30,996 nucleotides of DNA from Lachnospiraceae bacterium UBA7012. GTDB taxonomy: Bacteria; Bacillota; Clostridia; Lachnospirales; Lachnospiraceae. Each line of letters opens with the position of its first letter. The stretch's first letter is position 1. The stretch lies in assembly GCA_002449595.1 (NCBI GenBank), contig DJXE01000034.1, forward strand, positions 1 through 30,996, read 5' to 3'. The notes under the pieces are model-generated. The model was not told where the DNA came from and ran no database searches. It saw only the letters and a program-made list of their open reading frames with translations. Below are positions 24,935 through 30,996 of this stretch, piece after piece. The position numbers were made by a program, and so were the translations under genes.

Positions 24935-26245
24935 ATGGGAAAGAAAGAGTACAAGAAGCTCGCAGTTGTATTTCCGGGCATGGGTTACACGGCGGACCGG
25001 CCGCTGCTGTATTACAGCGCGCAGCAGGCGAAGCAGTACGGATATGAGATCCGGAAAGTGAAATTTCACGACCTTCCGTTCGCGAAGGATGCCCTCGAAG
25101 GAAATCTGAAGACCGCACTCGCCCAGGCGGAGGAGCAGCTGGAGGACGTCGATTTCCTGCGCTGCGAAGAGATCCTGTTTCTCGGGAAAAGCATCGGCAC
25201 CGCAGTCGCGGCCGCATTCGACGCGAAGCATCTGGCGCCGGCCGGCTGCCGCCCGATCCACATGTGGTTCACGCCGCTGGAGATGACGTTCCGAATCGCT
25301 GCGGACATGCTGGAGGCTGAAGAACATCCGGAATTTGGCCGGAATGGAAAAGCACTTCTGCCAAACAATCGCATCCTCGCCTTCTCGGGGACGAAGGACC
25401 AGTGGGCGGATCACGAGGAGATCCGCAGGCTTGCGACAGAGATGAACATCCGCCTCGTGGTGGCAAAAGACGCCAACCACTCGCTGGAGACCGGAGACCC
25501 CAGAGTTGACATCCGGGTCGCGCAGATGGCAGTCACAGACGTGTGGAACGTTCTCATGGCATATTTGGGAGACCGCGACCATCCCGGCAACGCGGCGCAG
25601 TACCGGACGATCGGCAGCACCGAAGGCTCGCGGTGGCAGGGCAAGAGGATCCTGTTCCTGGGCTCGTCCGTCACCTACGGCGCGAGAAGCGGCGGCCGCT
25701 CCTTCGCGGATGACCTTGCAGTCAGAAACGGTTTCACATGTGTGAAAGAAGCAGTCTCCGGAACGACGCTCGCGGACGTCGAGCGGGCCTCCTACGTGCA
25801 GCGCCTGATCCACAACGTGGACCGCTCGCAGAAATATGACCTTCTTGTCTGCCAGCTCTCGACCAACGACGCGACGAAGGGACTGCCGCTCGGAACGGTC
25901 GCGGAGGACTTTGATCCCTCGCACTTCGCCGCCTCGACGATCCTCGGCGCCATGGAGTACATTATCGCGTGGACAAGAGAGAACCTGCACTGCCCGGTCG
26001 CGTTCTACACCGGAACGAAATATGACAGCGCGCAGTACGCCGCAATGGTGGAGGCGCTCCTGAAGCTGCGCGACAAGTGGGGTATCGGCGTGATCGACCT
26101 GTGGCACGGGCTGGACACGGACATCCCGGAGTACGATCTCTACATGGCGGACCCGATCCACCCGGCCCGCGCGGGCTATCGTGAGTGGTGGACGCCGTTT
26201 ATGGAGCGCGAGCTGGACAAGATCTTAAGCACAGAATCAAGGTAA
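24935..26245 (+). CDS. fused alpha/beta hydrolase and SGNH (GDSL-like) hydrolase
   Basis: A 436-residue protein with two hydrolase domains. Residues 1-215 look like a small alpha/beta hydrolase: VVFPGMGYTADRP, the nucleophile elbow FLGKSIGT (Ser86), GTKDQW (Asp155) and DANHSLE (His182). Residues about 235-436 form an SGNH domain: ILFLGSSVTYG (Ser245), a block with GTTLADVE, LSTNDAT (Asn of block III) and DPIHP (Asp/His of block V). There is no signal peptide or TM, so it should be cytoplasmic. AAGGAG precedes the start, which follows three hairpin repeats. A role in sequential deacylation of one substrate is possible but unproven. Confidence 0.88.
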   Translation: MGKKEYKKLAVVFPGMGYTADRPLLYYSAQQAKQYGYEIRKVKFHDLPFAKDALEGNLKTALAQAEEQLEDVDFLRCEEILFLGKSIGTAVAAAFDAKHLAPAGCRPIHMWFTPLEMTFRIAADMLEAEEHPEFGRNGKALLPNNRILAFSGTKDQWADHEEIRRLATEMNIRLVVAKDANHSLETGDPRVDIRVAQMAVTDVWNVLMAYLGDRDHPGNAAQYRTIGSTEGSRWQGKRILFLGSSVTYGARSGGRSFADDLAVRNGFTCVKEAVSGTTLADVERASYVQRLIHNVDRSQKYDLLVCQLSTNDATKGLPLGTVAEDFDPSHFAASTILGAMEYIIAWTRENLHCPVAFYTGTKYDSAQYAAMVEALLKLRDKWGIGVIDLWHGLDTDIPEYDLYMADPIHPARAGYREWWTPFMERELDKILSTESR

Positions 26246-26271
26246 TTGTGAGGATGAACGTGTGCTAAAAT
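26246..26271 (+). promoter_or_regulatory. probable promoter of the CW_7 repeat gene
   Basis: TAAAAT (26266-26271) is preceded by TGC, an extended -10. TTGTGA (26246-26251) lies only 14 nt upstream, too close to be an ideal -35. The leader contains a small hairpin GCAGCT-GGGG-AGCTGC (26293-26308). Confidence 0.4.
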
Positions 26272-26331
26272 TAATAAGAAGAACAGTCAACTGCAGCTGG
26301 GGAGCTGCGCACATAAGATGGGAGGTTTACG

Positions 26332-26781
26332 ATGCCGGATCTGCACAAAGAAAAAACAGGATTTGTAAAGAAGAGCGTTGACGCACCCGTTGAGGAGAAG
26401 AAGGGGCTTCCCGCAGGGAACAAGGTCGCCGGAAAGGGCCTTCCTGCCGGAAATAAGGTGGCCGGAGCAGGCCTTCCCGCTGGGAATAAGGTGGCTGGAG
26501 CAGGCCTTCCCGCTGGGAACAAGGTGGCTGGAGCAGGCCTTCCCGCTGGAAACAAAGTCGCCGGAGCAGGCCTTCCTGCCGGCAACAAGGTCCCAGAGGC
26601 TCAGGCCGCGAACGTCGCTGCCGGAAGCACGCAGGACATGACCGGAAAGTCCATTGAAGACCTCGCGAAGGAAGTCATCCGCGGCAACTGGGGCAACGGA
26701 GACGAGAGAAAGAAGAGGCTCACGGAAGCCGGCTACGATTACGATGCGATCCAGAAGAAAGTCAATGAACTTTTGAAGTGA
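26332..26781 (+). CDS. repeat protein with six 11-residue units and a C-terminal CW_7 domain
   Basis: A 149-residue protein. After a charged 24-residue N-terminus without signal peptide come six units of GLPAGNKVAGA (residues 25-90), nearly identical. After a short linker, residues about 104-149 form one CW_7 repeat, the peptidoglycan-binding unit of the Cpl-7 phage lysozyme: DLAKEVIRGNWGNG, then RKKRLTEAGYDYDAIQ and a final VNELL. There is no enzymatic domain. GGGAGG precedes the start. A cell-wall-binding module in a protein without visible export signal is puzzling; the alternatives are a non-classical secretion route or an intracellular use of the fold. It stands alone, with a terminator downstream. 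Confidence 0.85.
   Translation: MPDLHKEKTGFVKKSVDAPVEEKKGLPAGNKVAGKGLPAGNKVAGAGLPAGNKVAGAGLPAGNKVAGAGLPAGNKVAGAGLPAGNKVPEAQAANVAAGSTQDMTGKSIEDLAKEVIRGNWGNGDERKKRLTEAGYDYDAIQKKVNELLK
26404..26601 (+). repeat. six in-frame 33-bp tandem repeats in the CW_7 gene
   Basis: The units have the core GGCCTTCCCGCTGGGAA and differ by a few mostly silent bases, indicating recent expansion under protein-level constraint. The last unit changes to GLPAGNKVPEA. Confidence 0.92.
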
Positions 26782-26849
26782 TCAGCGGACAGTTTTCAGA
26801 CCGTTTAGCAGAATCCTGAAACAGAATTAGAGAAGAAATATAAGAACTA

Positions 26850-26896
26850 AAAAGCCGTTCCGGGGAGACCATGCAAGGCACCTCGAAACGGCTTTT
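26850..26896. terminator. bidirectional terminator between the CW_7 gene and the aldo/keto reductase gene
   Basis: AAAAGCCGTT (26850-26859) and AACGGCTTTT (26887-26896) are perfect inverted repeats with A and T flanks, so the structure can stop transcription from both sides. Confidence 0.9.
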
Positions 26897-26933
26897 CTCA
26901 TCATTTAGAAAGGAATCCCCTGTTCAGCAACAA

Positions 26934-27899
26934 TCACCCATTGAGCAGCCAGTCTGCTTCCTGCTGTGTCAGCTCGACGTCGAGCGCGGCGAGGTTTTCG
27001 GCGATGTGGTGCGCGGAGGGCGCGATCAGCGGGAAGATCTCGAGATCCTGGTGCAGCAGCCAGGCGAGGCTGAGCTGAGGGACGGTGATCCCCTTTTCTT
27101 CCGCCATTTCAAATACGCGAGTGAGGCGCGCCCGGTTCGCCGGGGAATCGTATTCCAGAATGGGCGCTTCCGCGATGCACTGGTCGATCGGGATGCCCTT
27201 CCGCGGATCAAATTTGCCGGACATATAGCCTCTTGCAAGAGAAGAGTAGTTGAATACGGGGATCCTGTTTTCCGAGAGGTAGGCGCGGTACTGCGCGTGA
27301 TTCTCCCCGGAGATGGTCTCGCTTCCGCCCCACGGGTCGCGCTCGAGGACGGCGAGGCTGTAGTTCGGCTCGCAGACGGTGAAGCCGGTCAGGCCGTGTT
27401 CTTTCGCGTAGCGGTTCGCTTCGAGCGTGCGCTCGTAGGTCCAGTTGGAGCCGCCGAAGCGGAGGATCGCGCCTTTGTCGTGGTATTCGTTCAGGACTTC
27501 CACGATCTCGTCGACCGGATAGCGCGGGTCGTCGCGATGCAGGATGTAGATGTCAAGGCAGTCCGTGCGCAGGTTCTGCAGGGACTCCTCGATCTGGTCG
27601 CGCAGCATCTGAGCGCTGTAGACGTCGGGGCAGCCTTTCTGGCCGGGGTTGAAGCCTTTGTCCAGAATGATGACCTCATCCTGCACGCCGCGCGCCTCGA
27701 TCCATGCGCCGAAGTTCTTTTCCGCATGGGCGTCCTCTCCGTAGGAATGCGCGGTGTCAAAGATGCGGAACCCGGCTTCCCAGGCCGCATCCAGCGCCTC
27801 GAACGCCTCCTCGCGGCTCCCTGCGTAGACCGGCTGCACTGTGCCGTAGACGAGACGGGACGCTCTCTTACCAATGCCGTCCAGATTAGTGTACTTCAT
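26934..27899 (-). CDS. aldo/keto reductase
   Basis: A 321-residue NADPH-dependent oxidoreductase of the TIM-barrel AKR superfamily. The catalytic tetrad is visible: Asp48 and Tyr53 in FDTAHSYG, Lys81 in LDKGF and His121 in LHRDD. GGSNWTYERTLEAN and the later FNYSSLARGYMSGKF correspond to cofactor and substrate loops of the AKR11/12-like group. AGGGGAG lies upstream of the start. It is convergent with the CW_7 gene and preceded by a repeat-rich upstream region. The natural substrate cannot be deduced. Confidence 0.94.
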   Translation of the reverse strand: MKYTNLDGIGKRASRLVYGTVQPVYAGSREEAFEALDAAWEAGFRIFDTAHSYGEDAHAEKNFGAWIEARGVQDEVIILDKGFNPGQKGCPDVYSAQMLRDQIEESLQNLRTDCLDIYILHRDDPRYPVDEIVEVLNEYHDKGAILRFGGSNWTYERTLEANRYAKEHGLTGFTVCEPNYSLAVLERDPWGGSETISGENHAQYRAYLSENRIPVFNYSSLARGYMSGKFDPRKGIPIDQCIAEAPILEYDSPANRARLTRVFEMAEEKGITVPQLSLAWLLHQDLEIFPLIAPSAHHIAENLAALDVELTQQEADWLLNG

Positions 27900-27960
27900 G
27901 AGATCTCCCCTTTCCTAACGTGAATTTGCGATATCAGATATAACTGTATTAATTATTAAT

Positions 27961-28104
27961 GATAGAAGCTGCCGGCAGATGCTGTATTAATGATGAGATC
28001 AATAGGCAAATAATGCATTTTGATGGAAGCTGTCGGGAGGTGCTGTATTAATGATAAAATCGATTGGCAAATAATGCATTTTGATGGAAGCTGCCGGCAG
28101 GTGT
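27961..28104. repeat. 61-bp tandem repeats upstream of the aldo/keto reductase gene
   Basis: About 2.4 units with starts at 27961, 28022 and 28083. Each contains GAAGCTG[CT]CGG[CG]AG followed by GCTGTATTAATGAT and GCAAATAATGCATTTT. The core CTGCCGGCAG is a perfect palindrome in units 1 and 3. The array lies between two minus-strand genes, upstream of the reductase. Confidence 0.85.
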
Positions 28105-28184
28105 CTGCATCGGTGACTATATTATTTTATCTGCAATGTAAAAAATGAAAAGCCACAGAAATAGCTAATGCTGAGTCATGATCA

Positions 28185-29330
28185 TTAATTTGTTGTTCTA
28201 TCCAGCAGATCACGAACCCGCTCGAAATACCCTGTCGGATCCTTCTCATAAGCCTGCGTGTGGCCTGCGCCTTCCACAAGCATGACGTCGCAGTCACAGT
28301 CGGGACCCGCAGCCCTGCGCAGATCATAGGCCATGGAGGACGGAATGAACCGGTCACGGCTGCCGTGGATGAGCAGAACCGGAACGTCGCAACTCCGGAT
28401 CGCATTCAGCGCTGACGCATCCCGGAGATTGTAGCCGCCGCGCAGCTTCAGAGCGACGACTGCGGAATCCACGATTGGAAACGCCGGGAGATGGAACCAG
28501 TCCCCGATCTTGTACCGGAACATGCTGTAGGCGTCCGTGAAGGCACTGTCCGCGATGACGGCGCGGATGCATGCCGGCGCGTCCGGGTCGCCCGCGACCA
28601 TCACGGCGCAGGAGGCGCCCATCGAGAGCCCGTGCAGCACGACCTGCGCGTCCGGATCTCTCGCGAGGATCACTTCATTGATCCACTGCATCACGTCGCG
28701 GCGGTCCGTCCATCCCATTCCGATGAAGTCGCCGTCGCTCTCGCCCTGGCAGCGCAGGTCCGGCACGAGCACGTGGTATCCCTGCCGGTGATACCAGAAC
28801 GCGATGGGGTACATCGCCTCCTTGCTGCCGGTATATCCGTGCAGGAGGACAGCCCACTTGCTGCCGCTTAAGGTCTGCCCATTGCCGCTTCCAGTCTGTC
28901 CGCTGCCGCTTCCGGAATCCGCATCCGGCGCGGTCGAAGCAGTCGCATCCGGGTCAGTCGAAGCAATCGCATCCGACGCGGTCGAAGCGTTCGCATCCGA
29001 CGCATCCGGCGCAGCCCCGTCCGCCGGAAACAGCATCCCCTTCAGGGAAAAGCCGTCTTCCGAGACGATCTCGCATTTCTCCTTCTCCGCGAGCCGCACC
29101 CAGCTGTTCGTCAGATTCCAGATGACGGAACTGTTGCTCGTGAGGTCCGCCGTATAGACCTGCTCGGCGTAGCTCTTTTTCGTGATGCGCTCAAAGGATT
29201 CGAGCCTGCGCATGAAGGAAGGAACCAGGGCGGCGCTCACCAGCAGGTTGACGAGCAGCCAGTAGAGCGCAAACACCACGGCGATGACAGCGAGGATGAT
29301 TCGAAACCGCTTTTTCCTGAAAAAACTCAT
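28185..29330 (-). CDS. membrane-anchored alpha/beta hydrolase with repeat-derived linker
   Basis: A 381-residue protein of the serine hydrolase type often found anchored in Clostridia. An N-terminal TM (about 10-36) should place the rest outside. The hydrolase domain runs about 85-381: LLHGYTGSKE, GLSMGAS (Ser236), HGSRDRFIP (Asp) and GAGHTQA (His). Residues about 105-157 are an inserted Asp/Ala/Ser/Thr-rich stretch made of 8-residue repeats, followed by a Ser/Gly-rich part. It lies between core strands, so it is an expanded loop. No strong ribosome binding site precedes the start; TATACT lies a few bases upstream of the ATG. Substrate unknown. Confidence 0.88.
   Translation of the reverse strand: MSFFRKKRFRIILAVIAVVFALYWLLVNLLVSAALVPSFMRRLESFERITKKSYAEQVYTADLTSNSSVIWNLTNSWVRLAEKEKCEIVSEDGFSLKGMLFPADGAAPDASDANASTASDAIASTDPDATASTAPDADSGSGSGQTGSGNGQTLSGSKWAVLLHGYTGSKEAMYPIAFWYHRQGYHVLVPDLRCQGESDGDFIGMGWTDRRDVMQWINEVILARDPDAQVVLHGLSMGASCAVMVAGDPDAPACIRAVIADSAFTDAYSMFRYKIGDWFHLPAFPIVDSAVVALKLRGGYNLRDASALNAIRSCDVPVLLIHGSRDRFIPSSMAYDLRRAAGPDCDCDVMLVEGAGHTQAYEKDPTGYFERVRDLLDRTTN
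28921..29016 (-). repeat. 24-bp tandem repeats encoding the hydrolase linker
   Basis: Read on the plus strand, units start with GCATCCG at 28921, 28945, 28969 and 28993, with GTCGAAGC in the middle. They keep the reading frame (8 codons). A second, weaker repeat around CTGCCGCTT lies at 28861-28920. Confidence 0.8.
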
Positions 29331-29566
29331 AGCTTAAGTATACAGCATTCATTGTAAAAACCGTCTATATTACCAGTCATCGAATAGAAAAAGCATAAAT
29401 ATGCGCGAAATACCGATTGTACAAGAATAAAAACAGTCATTTGTGGCGCTCTGATGCGATTTCCGTATGGAATTGCATAGTGTAAAAGTGTAAAATTCTT
29501 CAGTAGGGAGGGCACGCCCTTACAGATCATGCCATATCGCGTGTTCGCTCCGGAATGGAGAGAATC

Positions 29567-30517
29567 ATGGATTTCAGATCGCTTCAATATTTCGTCACAG
29601 TCGCAGAAGAACTTAACTTTACACACGCAGCGGAGAAGCTCACGATCAGCCAGCCGCCGCTTTCCATGCAGATCAAGCAGCTCGAGGAGGATCTCGGTGC
29701 CCAGCTGTTTATCCGTGGCAAAAGAAAGCTGCAGCTCACTGAGGCGGGTAGAGCATTTTACCGCCGCGCGACCCAGATCCTTTCGCTCTCGCAGGACGCG
29801 AGGGACGAGATCCGGTCGCTGGGCAACGAACTGTCCGGACGCGTGCGCCTCGGAATCGTCGCCGGCAGGGCGCCGTATTTCACAGGCCGCTGGATCGCAG
29901 GCTTTCATGAGGAGTATCCGCTCGTCACATTCTCGGTATGGAACGGGAGCAGCGATGACGTCATCGACCGGCTTTACAAAGGCCTGATCGATCTCGCCGT
30001 GGTCGCGGCGCCGTACGACGAGGAGCACCTCGAGGGAATCACGGTCGGGTCCACGCCCTGGACGGCAATCATCCCGGCGGACCACGAGCTCGCGAAGAAG
30101 GAAGGAAACAGCATCACGCTGCAGGATCTCGCGAAGGTTCCGCTGATCGTGCCGGAGAGACCGTCCCGCCTGGATGCGATCCGCCGCTGGTTCATGTCGG
30201 AGAAGCTTGAGCCGCAGATCTTCTGCACGCTTTCGAGCTACATCGACGCAGTCGCTCTCGTGGAGCAGGGCGCCGGCGTCTGCATCTTCCCGAAGACGAC
30301 GTACACGCCGAACCCGTACATCGTGACCAAGGTGATCGATGCGCCCGTCCGCATCGCGAAGTACGTGCTCGTCTGGCCGAAGGCGCAGCAGCCGCACGGG
30401 CTGAACGAGGCCTTCATCGACTATGTCCGGGACGTCATGGAAGAGGAGAATTATCGCAGCATCGCATCGCTGAACGGCGAGAGCGAGCCGGAGTACAAGG
30501 ACGCGGAACTTCTCTGA
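29567..30517 (+). CDS. LysR family transcriptional regulator
   Basis: A 316-residue regulator. The winged helix-turn-helix is at residues 1-65 (MDFRSLQYFVTVAEELNFT, then AAEKLTISQPPLSMQIKQLE and LFIRGKRKLQLTEAG), the linker helix about 65-90, and the periplasmic-binding-like effector domain about 90-300 (RVRLGIVAGRA, YKGLIDLAVVAAP, LVEQGAGVCIFPK). GGAGAG precedes the start at 29567; a further ATG at 29555 overlaps that site. It is divergent from the anchored hydrolase and upstream of the AGCS symporter, either of which could be its target. The effector is unknown. Confidence 0.94.
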   Translation: MDFRSLQYFVTVAEELNFTHAAEKLTISQPPLSMQIKQLEEDLGAQLFIRGKRKLQLTEAGRAFYRRATQILSLSQDARDEIRSLGNELSGRVRLGIVAGRAPYFTGRWIAGFHEEYPLVTFSVWNGSSDDVIDRLYKGLIDLAVVAAPYDEEHLEGITVGSTPWTAIIPADHELAKKEGNSITLQDLAKVPLIVPERPSRLDAIRRWFMSEKLEPQIFCTLSSYIDAVALVEQGAGVCIFPKTTYTPNPYIVTKVIDAPVRIAKYVLVWPKAQQPHGLNEAFIDYVRDVMEEENYRSIASLNGESEPEYKDAELL

Positions 30518-30526
30518 TACTCTTTG

Positions 30527-30547
30527 GTCAATTGAATGAAAATTGAC
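30527..30547. promoter_or_regulatory. possible operator, 7-bp inverted repeat
   Basis: GTCAATT (30527-30533) and AATTGAC (30541-30547) are a perfect inverted repeat with a 7-nt spacer, just after the LysR stop and about 50 bases upstream of the symporter promoter. It could bind a dimeric regulator. Confidence 0.25.
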
Positions 30548-30553
30548 TGCCTG

Positions 30554-30595
30554 CGGCCGCCGATGTTCTCAAACTCGGCGGCCGTCGCGATTTTT
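30554..30595 (+). terminator. rho-independent terminator after the LysR gene
   Basis: CGGCCGCCGA (30554-30563) and TCGGCGGCCG (30575-30584) form a perfect 10-bp stem with an 11-nt loop; after CGCGA, TTTTT follows at 30591-30595. Confidence 0.82.
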
Positions 30596-30598
30596 CTC

Positions 30599-30627
30599 TT
30601 CACAGCTTTAACGCGATGATGTATACT
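30599..30627 (+). promoter_or_regulatory. promoter of the AGCS symporter gene
   Basis: TTCACA (30599-30604, one base from TTGACA), a 17-nt spacer and TATACT (30622-30627). The -10 lies in the palindrome GTATAC-TG-GTATAC, a possible repressor site. The leader is about 67 nt. Confidence 0.65.
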
Positions 30628-30700
30628 GGTATACAAATTTGATTTCGGGGCGCCCGCATCAGCTTCAGGCGGGGCCGCCTCAAAAGCAGGGAGGGGAAAT

Positions 30701-30996
30701 ATGGCAGCATTTATCAGCAAACTCGACAGCTTCCTGTGGGGATGGCCGCTGATCATTCTTCTGTTCGGCACGCATATCTTCATGACGATCCGTACCGGAT
30801 TCATCCAGAAGGATATCTTCAAAGCGATCAAGCTTTCCGTCACCCGCGATCCTGACGCGGAGGGCGACGTATCGCAGTTCGGTGCACTCACCACAGCGCT
30901 TTCTTCCACGATCGGCACCGGCAACATCATCGGCGTCGGAACCGCGATCGCCATGGGCGGCCCGGGCTCCGTTCTCTGGATGTGGCTGACCGGTAT
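30701..30996 (+). CDS. AGCS-type sodium:amino acid (alanine) symporter, 5' part
   Basis: The gene runs off the window after 98 codons with no stop. The translation begins MAAFISKLDSFLWGWPLII and has a first hydrophobic segment (PLIILLFGTHIFMTI). It then has FGALTTALSSTIGTGNIIGV and TAIAMGGPGSVLWMWLTG, the hallmark N-terminal region of the alanine or glycine:cation symporters, with the GTGN substrate/sodium site. Such proteins import alanine or glycine with sodium. GGGAGGGG precedes the ATG. It has its own promoter downstream of the LysR terminator. Confidence 0.9.
   Translation, partial: MAAFISKLDSFLWGWPLIILLFGTHIFMTIRTGFIQKDIFKAIKLSVTRDPDAEGDVSQFGALTTALSSTIGTGNIIGVGTAIAMGGPGSVLWMWLTG

Noticed and set aside
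26404..26601. Sortase LPxTG-type signals in the LPAGN repeats
   Set aside because: The repeats are internal, there is no following hydrophobic segment and no signal peptide, so they are not sorting signals.
26871..27923. Plus-strand frame opposite the aldo/keto reductase
   Set aside because: The AKR tetrad is intact on the minus strand and the plus frame has no recognisable features.
27961..28104. CRISPR array
   Set aside because: The whole 61-bp period is conserved, including the part that would be spacer.

Overview
This window is a GC-rich chromosomal segment from a bacterium that looks like a member of the Bacillota, class Clostridia, probably a butyrate-forming Lachnospiraceae-type anaerobe. 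The pointers are strong purine-rich ribosome binding sites, a butyryl-CoA:acetate CoA-transferase-like gene, a CvfB-type S1 protein, FtsEX with an M23 hydrolase, an SPFH protein with zinc ribbons, and rho-independent terminators. The genus is not determined. I see no insertion sequence, phage module, CRISPR array or rRNA.

Layout. 1-151: the end of one tRNA, a complete tRNA-Cys(GCA) and a bidirectional terminator. 124-1684: endonuclease III (minus) and a small nitroreductase. 1736-4740: two secreted proteins of unknown function in tandem. 4760-8878: a probable transcription unit with an HSL-type esterase, a CoA-transferase, an acyl-ACP thioesterase and CvfB-like RNA-binding protein, closed by a terminator. 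9133-9497: a 78-residue HPr-like protein with its own promoter and terminator. 9732-15563: a CdaR/PucR-type regulator, then FtsE, FtsX, a coiled-coil M23 endopeptidase and a PDZ-containing S41 protease, which together form a cell-wall and division block. 15606-19601: a large polytopic membrane protein, a 63-residue four-cysteine protein behind a tandemly repeated start region, and an SPFH protein with three zinc ribbons. 19684-20652: a ROK kinase (minus).

20919-24681 is the most unusual part. A six-TM voltage-gated K+-channel-like protein lies 14 bp upstream of a MotA/TolQ/ExbB-type protein with a roughly 320-residue tail, and the next gene encodes a MotB/OmpA-type partner. The last two have the architecture of ZorA and ZorB, the proton-driven motor of Zorya anti-phage systems, but no recognisable zorC, zorD or zorE is present. 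The candidate new system is therefore an ion channel plus ZorAB-like motor.

24711-30996: three 73-bp hairpin repeats, a fusion of an alpha/beta hydrolase with an SGNH hydrolase, a CW_7 protein built on six 11-residue repeats without a signal peptide, an aldo/keto reductase (minus), 61-bp repeats, a membrane-anchored alpha/beta hydrolase with a repeat-derived linker (minus), a LysR regulator, and the start of an AGCS-type sodium:alanine symporter that runs off the window.

A theme of the window is small tandem duplication, both between genes (17672, 23547, 24711, 27961) and inside genes (16250, 26404, 28921). All functional calls rest on reading motifs by eye; no database search was possible.
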